Assembly (NCBI GenBank): GCA_003164475.1
Contig: PLTL01000192.1
Span: forward strand, 1,171 to 10,963
Direction of reading: 5' to 3'
Source: Candidatus Dormiibacterota bacterium
Lineage (GTDB): Bacteria > Chloroflexota > Dormibacteria > UBA8260 > Bog-877
Length of the DNA: 9,793 nucleotides
Below are positions 1-6,197 of this stretch, piece after piece (position 1 is the stretch's first letter; each line of letters opens with the position of its first letter). Both the position numbers and the translations under genes were made by a program. The notes under the pieces were generated by a model, which searched no databases, was not told where the DNA came from, and worked only from the letters and a program-made list of their open reading frames with translations.

Positions 1-544
1 GGAGGGGGCCTTCTACGGGCCCAAGGTGGACTTCCACATCCGGGACGCCATCGGCCGGCGCTGGCAGTGCGCCACGGTCCAGTTCGACTTCAATGAGCCC
101 GAGCGCTTCAGCCTGGAGTACATCGGGGCCGATGGCGCCGCCCACCGGCCGGTGATGGTCCACCGGGCCCTGCTGGGGGCGCTGGAGCGCTTCTTCGGGG
201 TTCTCCTGGAGCACCACGCCGGGGCACTGCCGCTCTGGCTCTCCCCGGTCCAGGTGCAGGTGATAACCGTGGGGGACGCCCAGCTCGACTATGCTCACCA
301 GGTGGCGTCCAGTCTGGAGGAGGCGGGGTTTCGGGCGGAGGTGCCGGACCGTCCCGGTGAGAGGATCGGCGCCAAGATCCGCGACTCCCAGCTGGCCAAG
401 GTCCCCTACGTCGCGGTGGTGGGGGGTCGGGAGGTCGAGGCCGGGAACGTCAACCTGCGCAACAACCGGACCGGCGAGGAGATCCCCCTGACCGTTGATG
501 AGGTCATCGAGCGGCTGTCGGCCGAGGCCTCCCCTGAGGGTTGA
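1..544 (+). CDS. thrS: Threonyl-tRNA synthetase, C-terminal part (5' end outside window)
   Basis: The frame is open from base 2 (first codon GAG) to the TGA at 542-544, giving the last 180 residues of a class II threonyl-tRNA synthetase. It charges tRNA-Thr with threonine in the cytoplasm. The visible part starts in the catalytic core with an EGAFYGPK-type segment, followed by a WQCATVQFDF strand and an ERFSLEYIG segment. Class II motif 3 follows (HRALLGALERFFG). The histidine encoded at 161-163 matches the third zinc ligand of the E. coli enzyme, by family knowledge. From about base 227 the anticodon-binding domain begins (PLWLSPVQVQV, then IGAKIRDSQLAKVPYVAVVG). The C-terminus is of normal length and looks intact. 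infC follows after 74 bases, the common thrS-infC order. The identification is very secure; the N-terminal TGS and editing domains lie outside the window. Confidence 0.97.
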   Translation, partial: EGAFYGPKVDFHIRDAIGRRWQCATVQFDFNEPERFSLEYIGADGAAHRPVMVHRALLGALERFFGVLLEHHAGALPLWLSPVQVQVITVGDAQLDYAHQVASSLEEAGFRAEVPDRPGERIGAKIRDSQLAKVPYVAVVGGREVEAGNVNLRNNRTGEEIPLTVDEVIERLSAEASPEG

Positions 545-573
545 CCGTCCGGCCCGTTGGGGAAGCTCCTTGG

Positions 574-582
574 TGATAGGAT
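574..582 (+). promoter_or_regulatory. Possible extended -10 promoter for infC
   Basis: The thrS-infC spacer contains TGATAGGAT: a TG extension followed by a TANNNT-type -10 hexamer at 577-582. A start about 7 bases further on would leave an infC leader of roughly 30 nt. No good -35 lies 16-18 bases upstream; the nearest TTGACC (541-546) is 30 bases away. This would let infC be transcribed apart from thrS, as happens in E. coli, but it rests on a short motif only. Confidence 0.35.
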
Positions 583-590
583 CCGGGATT

Positions 591-610
591 CAATTGCCCA
601 ATTGAGGAGG
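591..610 (+). promoter_or_regulatory. infC leader: small AT-rich hairpin followed by a strong Shine-Dalgarno site
   Basis: CAATT (591-595) and AATTG (600-604) form a 5-bp stem with a GCCC loop. It ends exactly where the purine-rich GAGGAGG (604-610) starts. This ribosome binding site is 8 bases from an ATA codon at 619 and decides the infC start, because no ATG, GTG or TTG lies at a suitable distance. The AT-rich patch stands out in an otherwise very GC-rich region and should keep the site accessible. Confidence 0.7.
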
Positions 611-618
611 AAGCGTCC

Positions 619-1224
619 ATAGCGTTCCGCGAACTGCGCATAAATGACCAGATCCGGGTTTCCTCGGTCCGACTCTTCGACGACACCAACGACGAGGCCC
701 TGGGGATAGTGTCCCTGGCGGAGGCACAGCAGCTGGCCCAGGAGCGGGGCCTCGACGTGGTGGAGGTGGCCCCCCAGGCGCAGCCCCCCGTCTGCCGGCT
801 GATGGACTACGGGCGCTTCAAGTTTGAGGCCCTCAAGCACGAGAAGGAGACGCGGCGCGAGCACAACGCCATCCGGCTCAAGGAGATGAAGCTCCGGCCC
901 AAGATCAGCGAGCACGACTTCCAGACCAAGTACGGGTACGTGCGCCACTTCCTGGAGGAGGGCGACAAGGTCAAGCTCACTATCATGTTCCGGGGCCGCG
1001 AGCTGGTCCATCAGGAGATCGGGCGGGCGCTGCTCGACCGGCTGGCTGATGAGGTCAAGGACGTGGCCCAGATCGAGCGCTCGCCCCTGGTGGAGGGGCG
1101 CAATATGATCATGATCCTCAACCCGGTCTCGAAGAAGCAATCCAAAGGAGGCGCCGGCAACCATGCCAAAGATCCGCACCCACAAGGGAACCCAGAAGCG
1201 GTTCCGGCTGTCGGGGACGGGTAA
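619..1224 (+). CDS. infC: Translation initiation factor IF3, with ATA start codon
   Basis: IF3 binds the 30S subunit, prevents early 50S joining and checks the start codon and initiator tRNA. The 201-residue product has the N-domain (RINDQIR at residues 7-13, LGIVSLAEA near 28-36, PPVCRLMDYGRF near 56-67), a lysine/arginine-rich linker, and the C-domain (KLRPKISEHDF, FLEEGDKVKLTIMFRGRE, EGRNMIMIL). Translating only from the first standard start (GTG at 709) would lose 30 residues, including RINDQIR. The family N-terminus instead runs back to ATA at 619, 8 bases after GAGGAGG; the next upstream in-frame stop is TAG at 577. Rare start codons are a known infC trait (AUU in E. coli) and underlie IF3 autoregulation; ATA here is my reading. 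The last 20 or so residues are not family-conserved and overlap rpmI in another frame by 62 bases. Confidence 0.95.
   Translation: MAFRELRINDQIRVSSVRLFDDTNDEALGIVSLAEAQQLAQERGLDVVEVAPQAQPPVCRLMDYGRFKFEALKHEKETRREHNAIRLKEMKLRPKISEHDFQTKYGYVRHFLEEGDKVKLTIMFRGRELVHQEIGRALLDRLADEVKDVAQIERSPLVEGRNMIMILNPVSKKQSKGGAGNHAKDPHPQGNPEAVPAVGDG
1144..1151 (+). promoter_or_regulatory. Ribosome binding site of rpmI, inside infC
   Basis: AAAGGAGG lies within the infC reading frame, 11 bases before the rpmI ATG at 1163. The spacing is slightly long but the match to the 16S anti-Shine-Dalgarno is strong. It allows rpmI to be started while ribosomes are still reading infC. Confidence 0.75.
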
Positions 1225-1366
1225 GCTGCTGCGCCGGGGCGCCTTTCGATCGCACCTGCTGGAGCACAAGTCGGCCAAGCGCAAGCGCGGCTACGCGCAG
1301 CCGAAAGTGGTCGATCCAGGGGACGCCAAGACGGTGCGGCGGAACGCGCCTCACCTGGGGAGCTGA
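1163..1366 (+). CDS. rpmI: 50S ribosomal protein L35 (bL35)
   Basis: This 67-residue basic protein has the L35 signature from its first residues: MPKIRTHKGTQKRFRLSGTGK, then RRGAFRSHLLEHKSAKRKRG and a closing segment with VRRNAPHLGS. L35 is a small protein of the large ribosomal subunit. The length is normal for the family (about 64-67). The ATG start gives exactly the conserved MPKI N-terminus. The first 62 bases are also read as infC in a different frame. rplT starts 3 bases after the stop. The infC-rpmI-rplT order is conserved across bacteria. Confidence 0.97.
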   Translation: MPKIRTHKGTQKRFRLSGTGKLLRRGAFRSHLLEHKSAKRKRGYAQPKVVDPGDAKTVRRNAPHLGS

Positions 1367-1369
1367 GAG

Positions 1370-1732
1370 GTGGCCAGGGTCAAGCGCGGGGTGGCTGCCC
1401 ACAAGCGGCACAAGAAGGTCTTGGAGTTGGCCAAGGGCTTCAGCGGCACCCACAATCGCCTCTTCCGGCCGGCCAACGAGGCGGTGATGCATGCGCTGTC
1501 CTACCAGTACCGGGATCGGCGCAAGCGCAAGGGTGACTTCCGCAAGCTCTGGATCGCTCGCATCAACGCCGCCTCGCGGCAGGCGGGGATTCCCTACAGC
1601 CGCTTCATCGCGGCGCTCGACAAGTCGGGGGTCGAGCTCTCCCGGAAGCAGATCTCCGAGCTGGCCATCCACGATCCGGCCGCCTTTGCCCGGCTGGTTG
1701 AGGTTGTGCGGGAGACCGCGCCCGACCAGTGA
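1370..1732 (+). CDS. rplT: 50S ribosomal protein L20 (bL20)
   Basis: The 120-residue product is a standard L20, a 23S rRNA-binding protein needed early in 50S assembly. It shows the basic N-terminal helix ([24 protein letters not shown]), the [22 protein letters not shown] core, and the C-terminal globular part with [14 protein letters not shown]. The start is GTG at 1370, giving the conserved ARVKRG. A GGGGAG (1357-1362) at 7 bases serves as ribosome binding site and lies over the end of rpmI. In several bacteria L20 represses its own operon by binding the mRNA; I saw no clear equivalent pseudoknot here. The TGA stop at 1730-1732 overlaps the pheS GTG. Confidence 0.97.
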   Translation: MARVKRGVAAHKRHKKVLELAKGFSGTHNRLFRPANEAVMHALSYQYRDRRKRKGDFRKLWIARINAASRQAGIPYSRFIAALDKSGVELSRKQISELAIHDPAAFARLVEVVRETAPDQ

Positions 1733-2763
1733 CTGAGGGCGACCTCCAGGCACTTGGCGAGCGGGCCCTGGAGGAGATCGCCGGGGCAGCCGGTGAGGCG
1801 CAGCTGGAGCATCTCCGCCTCAAGTACCTGAGCCGCCACGGCGGCCTGATCAGTAGCCGGGCCGGGGAGCTGGCTCAGGTGCCCCCGGATCGGCGGGCCG
1901 AGCTGGGCCGGGCCTTCAACGGAGCCAAGCAGGCGGTGGAGGAGGCGCTGGGCCGGCGCCAGGCCGAGTTCGAGCTCAGCCGGGGGCCGTCGACGAAGGG
2001 GGGAGGATGGCTCGACGTCACCGCTCCCAGCCGGCCGCTGGAGCGGGGCCACCAGCATCCGATCGGGAGACTGATCCGGGAGATCGAGGACATCGCGGCC
2101 GCGCTCGGCTACCAGTCGGTGCGAGGGCCGGAGGTCGAGGACGACCGATTCAACTTTGAGCTGCTCAATCTGCCGCCCGAGCATCCGGCCCGGGATGCCC
2201 ATGACACCTTCTACCTGGACGGCCCCGCCCAGGGCTGGCTGATGCGCACCCACACCTCGCCGGTGCAGCTGCGGACCATGATGGCGGGGCCGCCTCCCTA
2301 CCGGATCATCGTGCCCGGCAGGGTGTACCGGCGCGACAACCCCGACCCCGCCCACAACCCAGTCTTCTTCCAGGTGGAGGGGCTCTGCGTCGACGAGGGG
2401 GTGACGGTGGCTGATCTCAAGGGCACCCTCATATACCTCGTCGAGGCCATTTTCGGGGTGGACCGGGGGGTCAGGCTGCGCTCCAGCTACTTCCCGTACA
2501 CCGAGCCCAGCCTGGAGGCCGACGTGGCCTGTGGCTTCTGTCAGGGGAAGGGCTGCCGGAGCTGCCTCGGCAAGGGCTGGATCGAGATCCTGGGATCGGG
2601 GATGGTCCACCCCCAGGTCCTGCGCAACGCGGGCCTCGACCCCGGACGCCTCAGCGGGTTTGCCTTCGGGATGGGGCCGGACCGGATCGCCGCTCTCAAG
2701 TACGGTCTGGAGGACATTCGGGACCTGTACGAGAACGATCTCCGGCTCCTGGAGAACTTCTGA
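1729..2763 (+). CDS. pheS: Phenylalanyl-tRNA synthetase alpha subunit
   Basis: PheS is the catalytic subunit of the alpha2-beta2 enzyme that charges tRNA-Phe. The 344-residue product has an N-terminal coiled-coil arm (about 1-90) and a class II core. The core shows [11 protein letters not shown] (174-184), PGRVYRRD (196-203), FFQVEG (213-218), and motif 3 with [17 protein letters not shown] (310-326). Alanine 312 sits where the E. coli Ala294 pocket residue falls, so the amino-acid pocket looks normal. Residues 268, 271, 276 and 279 are cysteines spaced CxxC-x4-CxxC, a knuckle seen in some PheS lineages but not in E. coli. The GTG start overlaps the rplT stop (GTGA) and no good ribosome binding site precedes it, so translation is probably coupled to rplT. 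No tsnR methyltransferase gene lies between rplT and pheS. The stop overlaps the pheT ATG by one base. Confidence 0.97.
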   Translation: MTEGDLQALGERALEEIAGAAGEAQLEHLRLKYLSRHGGLISSRAGELAQVPPDRRAELGRAFNGAKQAVEEALGRRQAEFELSRGPSTKGGGWLDVTAPSRPLERGHQHPIGRLIREIEDIAAALGYQSVRGPEVEDDRFNFELLNLPPEHPARDAHDTFYLDGPAQGWLMRTHTSPVQLRTMMAGPPPYRIIVPGRVYRRDNPDPAHNPVFFQVEGLCVDEGVTVADLKGTLIYLVEAIFGVDRGVRLRSSYFPYTEPSLEADVACGFCQGKGCRSCLGKGWIEILGSGMVHPQVLRNAGLDPGRLSGFAFGMGPDRIAALKYGLEDIRDLYENDLRLLENF

Positions 2764-5177
2764 TGCGAGTCAGCCACGAGTGGCTCTCCCAGTTCGTCGA
2801 GCTGGGAGACCTGGGACCCGCGCGGATCGCGGAGGCGCTGACCCTGAGCGGCACCGAGGTGGAGCGGGTGGCGGAGTTCGGCCATGGGCTCGAGCCGGTG
2901 GTGGTGGCCGAGGTCGTCGAGCTGGCGCAGCTGGGCGGCAGCGACCACCTCTGGTTGGCTCGGGTGGCGGTTCCCGGGGAGCCGGCCAGGCAGGTGGTCT
3001 GCGGTGCCCCCAACCTGTCGCAGGGGGCGCTGGTGGCCTGGGCCCGACCCGGCACCCGCTTGCCCGGAGGCATGGAGATCGGGCAGCGCCGGATCCGGGG
3101 GGTGGATAGCTGCGGCATGCTCTGTGCTCCCGATGAGCTGGGGCTGGGCGTTGACCACGAGGGGGTGATCCTGCTCCCCAGGGGGGAGGTGGAGCTGGGT
3201 CAGCCGCTGAGCCAGGTGTTTCCGCCGGACGTCGTCTACGAGCTCGAGGTGCTGAGCAACCGGGCCGACTGCCTCTGCCACCTTGGGGTGGCCCGGGAGC
3301 TGGCGGCGGTGCTCGACCGCCCGCTGCGCGACCTCGAGTTGGGCCCCATCTGGCGGTCCGGCTCCCCAGGGGAGGTGTCGGTCGAGGTGTCACTGGAGGA
3401 CCCTGGCGACTGTCCCCTGTACCTGGCGGAGTGCCTGGACCTGGTGCGCCCCGGGGGCACACCACTTTGGCTGCGGCGCCGGCTCATGGCGGTGGGCGGC
3501 CGGCCCATCTCGATGGTGGTCGACCTCGCCAACTACGTGATGCTGGAGATGGGTCAGCCGGTCCACACCTTTGACCTGGACCGGCTGGCGGCCGGCCGGG
3601 CAAAGGTCGTGATCGGGGTCCGACGGGGCCGTCCCGGGGAGGTGCTCCGCTGCCTCGACAGCTCCGAGCGCCAGCTGGAGGGGGCACTGGTGATCACCGG
3701 CGATGGCCGCCCCGTCGCCCTGGCCGGGGTGATCGGAGGACTGGAGACCGCTGTGGGGGAGCAGACCCGTCAGATCGTCCTGGAGGCAGCCAGCTTCAAC
3801 TGGGTCTCGATCCGCCGCACCAGCAGGCGGTTGGGACTGAGGACCGATGCGTCCTCCCGGTTCGAGCGGTCCCTCTCCCCGGCGCTGGTGCCGACCGCTG
3901 CCCAGAGATTCCTGTACCTCTTCGAGACGTTGGCGGGAGGGCGGGTTCGCCCCGGGCCGGCACTGGGTGGGGCCCTTCCGCCTCCGCCCGAGCCGATCGT
4001 GGTCTCCTCGCGCCGGATCGGTGGGCTCCTGGGGATGGAGGTCCCGCCCGAGCAGGCGGCTTCCGCCCTCCGCCGGCTCCAATTCGGGGTCACCGTGAGC
4101 GGCGAGGAGCTGGAGGTGGTCCCGGCGGCGGTGAGGACCGACATCCGGATTCCCGAAGACCTGACCGAGGAGGTCGGGCGGATCCTCGGCTACGAGCTGG
4201 TCCCGGCGACACTGCCGCCGCTGCGGTCGGCTCCGAGTGGAGATCCCGGCAGGACCAGCGCGGCCCGGCTCGCCGCCGAGATATGCCTCGGAGCCGGCTT
4301 CACCGAGGCCATCAGCTCCAGCCTGGTGCACCGCGACCGCCGCGGGCCGGTTCTCGGACTGGGGGAGGGGGTCGCCCCGACCAGCCTGTCCAACCCGCTC
4401 TCGTCGCAGCTGGGCGGCGTGCGGGTGAGCTGCGCCGCGGGCCTCTTGGAGGCCTGCCAGCTCAACCAGTCCAGGGGTCAGGAGCGCACCCAGCTCTTCG
4501 AGTGGGGCAGGGTGTTCTGGGGGGGGGAGGGGCAGGGCGGACGGCCCCAGGAGCCGGAGCTGTTGGCTCTGGTCGACCACGCCTCGGGGGCGGAGGCCGG
4601 GGACAGCGCCGGCCGCCTGGACCGACTCCTCAGGGTGGTCGAGGGGCTGGCGGAGCGTCTCAGCCTGGGCGACGTTGAGTTCCGTCCCGGCCGCCACCGC
4701 GGCCTGCACCCGGAGCGCTGCGCCGAGGTGTGGGACTCCGGCCAGTGTCGAGGGGTGCTGGGGCAGCTGGCGCCGGCCTCCGCCGCTGAGCTCGAGCTGC
4801 GCGGCACCACGGTGCTGGCGGAGCTGCGTGTCGACGGGTGGCTGGTGGCCGGGGGCCGGCCCGGGCGGGGGGTGAGGCTGGGCAAGACGCCGTCGCTCTC
4901 CGTCGATCTGGCCGTCACCGTCCCCGAGCGGGCTGAGCTGGGCCCGGCGAGGGACTCGGTCCGCTCGGCCGCGATCGTGGAGCTGGAGCAGATCAGGCTG
5001 GTCGACCAGTATCAGGGCGACCAGCTGCCGCCGGGCACCAAGGGCTGGACCTTCCGGCTGGTCTTCCGTCATCCCGAGCGGACCCTCACGCATCGCGAGG
5101 GGGAGCAGCTGCGCTCCCGGGTTCTGGCAGCACTGAGCGTCGCGGTCGGGGCGGAGCTGCGCGCCGGGTCGGCATGA
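2763..5177 (+). CDS. pheT: Phenylalanyl-tRNA synthetase beta subunit
   Basis: PheT binds tRNA-Phe and edits mischarged Tyr-tRNA-Phe. Its 804 residues match the usual bacterial length. Domains in order: the N-terminal segment [12 protein letters not shown]; an EMAP/Myf-type tRNA-binding domain (about 43-150, with VVCGAPNL and GVDSCGMLCAPDELGL); the B3/4 editing domain (about 210-395, with NYVMLEMGQPVHTFDLD and LAGVIGGLETAV); the B5 domain (about 410-480, ending DIRIPEDLTEEVGRILGYE); a catalytic-like core; and the C-terminal FDX-ACB domain (about 708-802, with KTPSLSVDL and RTLTHREGEQLRSRV). The ATG at 2763 overlaps the pheS TGA by one base, with GGAG (2751-2754) 8 bases upstream. A run of nine G (4519-4527) lies in frame and does not break the gene. 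No U-rich terminator was seen right after the stop. Confidence 0.97.
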   Translation: MRVSHEWLSQFVELGDLGPARIAEALTLSGTEVERVAEFGHGLEPVVVAEVVELAQLGGSDHLWLARVAVPGEPARQVVCGAPNLSQGALVAWARPGTRLPGGMEIGQRRIRGVDSCGMLCAPDELGLGVDHEGVILLPRGEVELGQPLSQVFPPDVVYELEVLSNRADCLCHLGVARELAAVLDRPLRDLELGPIWRSGSPGEVSVEVSLEDPGDCPLYLAECLDLVRPGGTPLWLRRRLMAVGGRPISMVVDLANYVMLEMGQPVHTFDLDRLAAGRAKVVIGVRRGRPGEVLRCLDSSERQLEGALVITGDGRPVALAGVIGGLETAVGEQTRQIVLEAASFNWVSIRRTSRRLGLRTDASSRFERSLSPALVPTAAQRFLYLFETLAGGRVRPGPALGGALPPPPEPIVVSSRRIGGLLGMEVPPEQAASALRRLQFGVTVSGEELEVVPAAVRTDIRIPEDLTEEVGRILGYELVPATLPPLRSAPSGDPGRTSAARLAAEICLGAGFTEAISSSLVHRDRRGPVLGLGEGVAPTSLSNPLSSQLGGVRVSCAAGLLEACQLNQSRGQERTQLFEWGRVFWGGEGQGGRPQEPELLALVDHASGAEAGDSAGRLDRLLRVVEGLAERLSLGDVEFRPGRHRGLHPERCAEVWDSGQCRGVLGQLAPASAAELELRGTTVLAELRVDGWLVAGGRPGRGVRLGKTPSLSVDLAVTVPERAELGPARDSVRSAAIVELEQIRLVDQYQGDQLPPGTKGWTFRLVFRHPERTLTHREGEQLRSRVLAALSVAVGAELRAGSA

Positions 5178-5296
5178 GCTCCGACGGCCGCTTCTCCGTC
5201 CCACTCGCGCCGACCGGGATGGTCGCCGGTGCGCCGCGGCCGCCCCTCTTCGATGTCGCCTCCGCGTGCCGATCGGCCCCCGCGGGGATGTCTTGA
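5174..5296 (+). CDS. Possible 40-residue ORF coupled to the pheT stop (doubtful)
   Basis: An ATG overlaps the pheT stop as ATGA, the coupling used elsewhere in this window, and opens a 40-codon frame to the TGA at 5294-5296. The product is rich in proline, alanine and serine, with no motif, membrane segment or signal that I recognise. There is no good ribosome binding site of its own. It may be a chance frame in GC-rich spacer. Nothing else is convincing in 5178-5375 apart from two small hairpins (5211-5225 and 5344-5357). Confidence 0.15.
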   Translation: MSSDGRFSVPLAPTGMVAGAPRPPLFDVASACRSAPAGMS

Positions 5297-5375
5297 GCAC
5301 CCCCGTCGAGGAGGGTGGAGGTGGTCTGGCGCGGGGCTCGGAACCGGTGGTGACCGGCCCCCGCTGAGGGCGTCC

Positions 5376-5981
5376 ATGCCGAGGTCGGTCCGGCCCAGCC
5401 CCCTGCCCCGGGCCTTCTTCGCCCGGCCCAGCCCGGTGGTGGCGCGGGAGCTGCTGGGATGCTGGCTGTGCCGGCGACTGGGCCACCGAACCCTGCGGGT
5501 CCGGGTGGTCGAAACCGAGGCCTATCTGGGTGCCGGCGACCCCGCCTCGCACGCCTTCCGGGGCCGCACCGAACGCAACGCGCCCATGTTCGGGATCGCG
5601 GGCGTCGCCTACGTCTATCTCATCTACGGTATGCACCACTGTTTCAACGTGGTCACCGGCGCTGACCGGGACCCCCAGGCGGTCCTGCTCCGGGGCGCTG
5701 CCGGGAGCGGCGTCGAGGCGTCGCTGAGGCTGCGGGGCCCGGCGCTCCTCTGCCGGGCGCTCGCGATCGACCTCAGCTGTAACGGGATCGACCTCTGCGG
5801 TCCGGGGCGGGGCCTGATCTGGTTCGAGGGCCCCCAGTCCCCGCCGGTCCAGGTCCTGACCACCGCGCGGGTCGGGGTGCGGGACCAGAGCCCAATGCGG
5901 TTCGCAGTACCGGATGGCGGAGAGGGACCGGTGCCTGGGATCCAAAGAGAGCGAGCCCCGAAGGGCTCGCTCATTGATTAG
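5376..5981 (+). CDS. mpg: 3-methyladenine DNA glycosylase, AAG/MPG family
   Basis: This monofunctional base-excision enzyme removes alkylated purines such as 3-methyladenine and hypoxanthine. The 201-residue product carries the family core: VVETEAYLG (44-52), DPASHAFRGRTERNAPMF (55-72), YVYLIYGMHHCFNVV (79-93) and a later LLCRALAIDLSCNGIDL. By alignment with human AAG, Glu48 is the water-activating residue, Tyr50 the intercalating tyrosine, His59 matches His136, and Asn91 matches Asn169. I chose ATG 5376 because GAGGG (5366-5370) lies 5 bases upstream and homology starts about residue 8. An upstream in-frame GTG at 5229 would add 49 residues unlike the family. The last 10 or so codons run through a perfect hairpin, so the tail after about residue 180 is not conserved. 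In mycobacteria mpg is followed directly by tyrS, which agrees with tyrS downstream here. Confidence 0.92.
   Translation: MPRSVRPSPLPRAFFARPSPVVARELLGCWLCRRLGHRTLRVRVVETEAYLGAGDPASHAFRGRTERNAPMFGIAGVAYVYLIYGMHHCFNVVTGADRDPQAVLLRGAAGSGVEASLRLRGPALLCRALAIDLSCNGIDLCGPGRGLIWFEGPQSPPVQVLTTARVGVRDQSPMRFAVPDGGEGPVPGIQRERAPKGSLID
5949..5972 (-). terminator. Perfect 10-bp hairpin with UUCG loop (minus-strand terminator, perhaps bidirectional)
   Basis: Bases 5949-5958 and 5963-5972 pair perfectly over 10 bp. Read on the minus strand the loop is UUCG closed by C-G, the very stable tetraloop common in bacterial terminators, and TCTTTGG follows. Read on the plus strand the loop is CGAA followed by ATTGATTAG, a weaker tail that overlaps the mpg stop. 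It could end mpg transcription and also stop a convergent minus-strand RNA. The hairpin itself is seen directly; the terminator role is inferred. Confidence 0.7.
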
Positions 5982-5983
5982 CC

Positions 5984-6018
5984 GGTGCCTTGGCACCACG
6001 TCCGGCGGATAAGCCGGA
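5984..6018. repeat. Two adjacent inverted repeats after mpg
   Basis: GGTGCC (5984-5989) and GGCACC (5992-5997) are perfect arms with a 2-base spacer, so the DNA form is a compact dyad and an RNA form would keep only 4 bp. TCCGGC (6001-6006) and GCCGGA (6013-6018) form a 6-bp stem with a GGATAA loop. Together with the terminator hairpin they give three hairpins in 70 bases at the mpg end. Confidence 0.55.
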
Positions 6019-6032
6019 ACAAAAATCGGACG

Positions 6033-6140
6033 CTGCAACGCCCCCGACTCGGGTCCGTTGGGTGACGGGGAGTGTGCCGGTCAGGGAAGTTCCCGCCTCC
6101 GGGACCCGGGGGCCCGTTACTCCGCCCGAGTGTGCCGCAG
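6033..6140 (+). ncRNA. Candidate rod-like RNA fold upstream of tyrS (unidentified)
   Basis: Nested complementary blocks fit one extended hairpin: CTGC (6033-6036) with GCAG (6137-6140); ACTCGGG (6047-6053) with CCCGAGT (6125-6131); GTGACGGG (6062-6069) with CCCGTTAC (6113-6120); and a small apical GGGA/TCCC stem (6084-6094). Internal loops separate the blocks. The third block contains a G-U pair only if the plus strand is the RNA; on the minus strand this becomes a C-A mismatch. The shape recalls rod-like regulatory RNAs, but I recognise no family, and GC-rich DNA often folds by chance. Confidence 0.25.
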
Positions 6141-6164
6141 GTAGCTCCAGACGGTTCGCATCAT
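6117..6164 (-). CDS. Possible 15-residue micro-ORF or leader peptide (speculative)
   Basis: On the minus strand a clear GGAGG (6174-6170) stands 5 bases before ATGATG, which opens a 15-codon frame ending in TAA. The peptide, MMRTVWSYLRHTRAE, contains one Trp and one Tyr. It lies between a candidate minus-strand promoter (-10 near 6203-6198) and the UUCG terminator (5972-5949), so a transcript of about 250 nt could carry it. There is no minus-strand gene downstream for it to regulate in cis, which argues against a classic attenuator. The same frame is open further upstream, so chance is possible. Confidence 0.2.
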   Translation of the reverse strand: MMRTVWSYLRHTRAE

Positions 6165-6197
6165 CAGCACCTCCGTCAGGATCGGACCTACCCATCC

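Noticed and set aside
541..546. TTGACC as the -35 of an infC promoter
   Set aside because: It lies 30 bases from the -10 candidate at 577, far beyond the usual 16-19, and overlaps the thrS stop codon.
709..1224. infC starting at GTG 709
   Set aside because: It would remove about 30 conserved N-terminal residues including RINDQIR, and it lacks a ribosome binding site comparable to GAGGAGG at 604-610.
406..1284. A 292-codon minus-strand frame over thrS, infC and rpmI
   Set aside because: It is a shadow of conserved plus-strand genes, with no recognisable domain.
5229..5375. A longer mpg starting at GTG 5229
   Set aside because: The 49 added residues are Arg/Pro/Gly-rich and unlike the family; a ribosome binding site and ATG at 5376 fit better.
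3390..6038. An 882-codon open frame on the minus strand across pheT and mpg
   Set aside because: It mirrors pheT in GC-rich DNA, is full of Pro/Arg/Gly/His-rich low-complexity sequence, and shows no family motif. pheT and mpg on the other strand are unambiguous.
6146..6166. tRNA T-loop-like GGTTCGCATC on the plus strand
   Set aside because: The flanking 5-base arms do not pair and there is no acceptor, D or anticodon arm around it.
6145..6170. Hammerhead ribozyme core (CTGATGA) on the minus strand
   Set aside because: The following sequence leaves no room for stem II and has GAAC instead of the needed GAAA.
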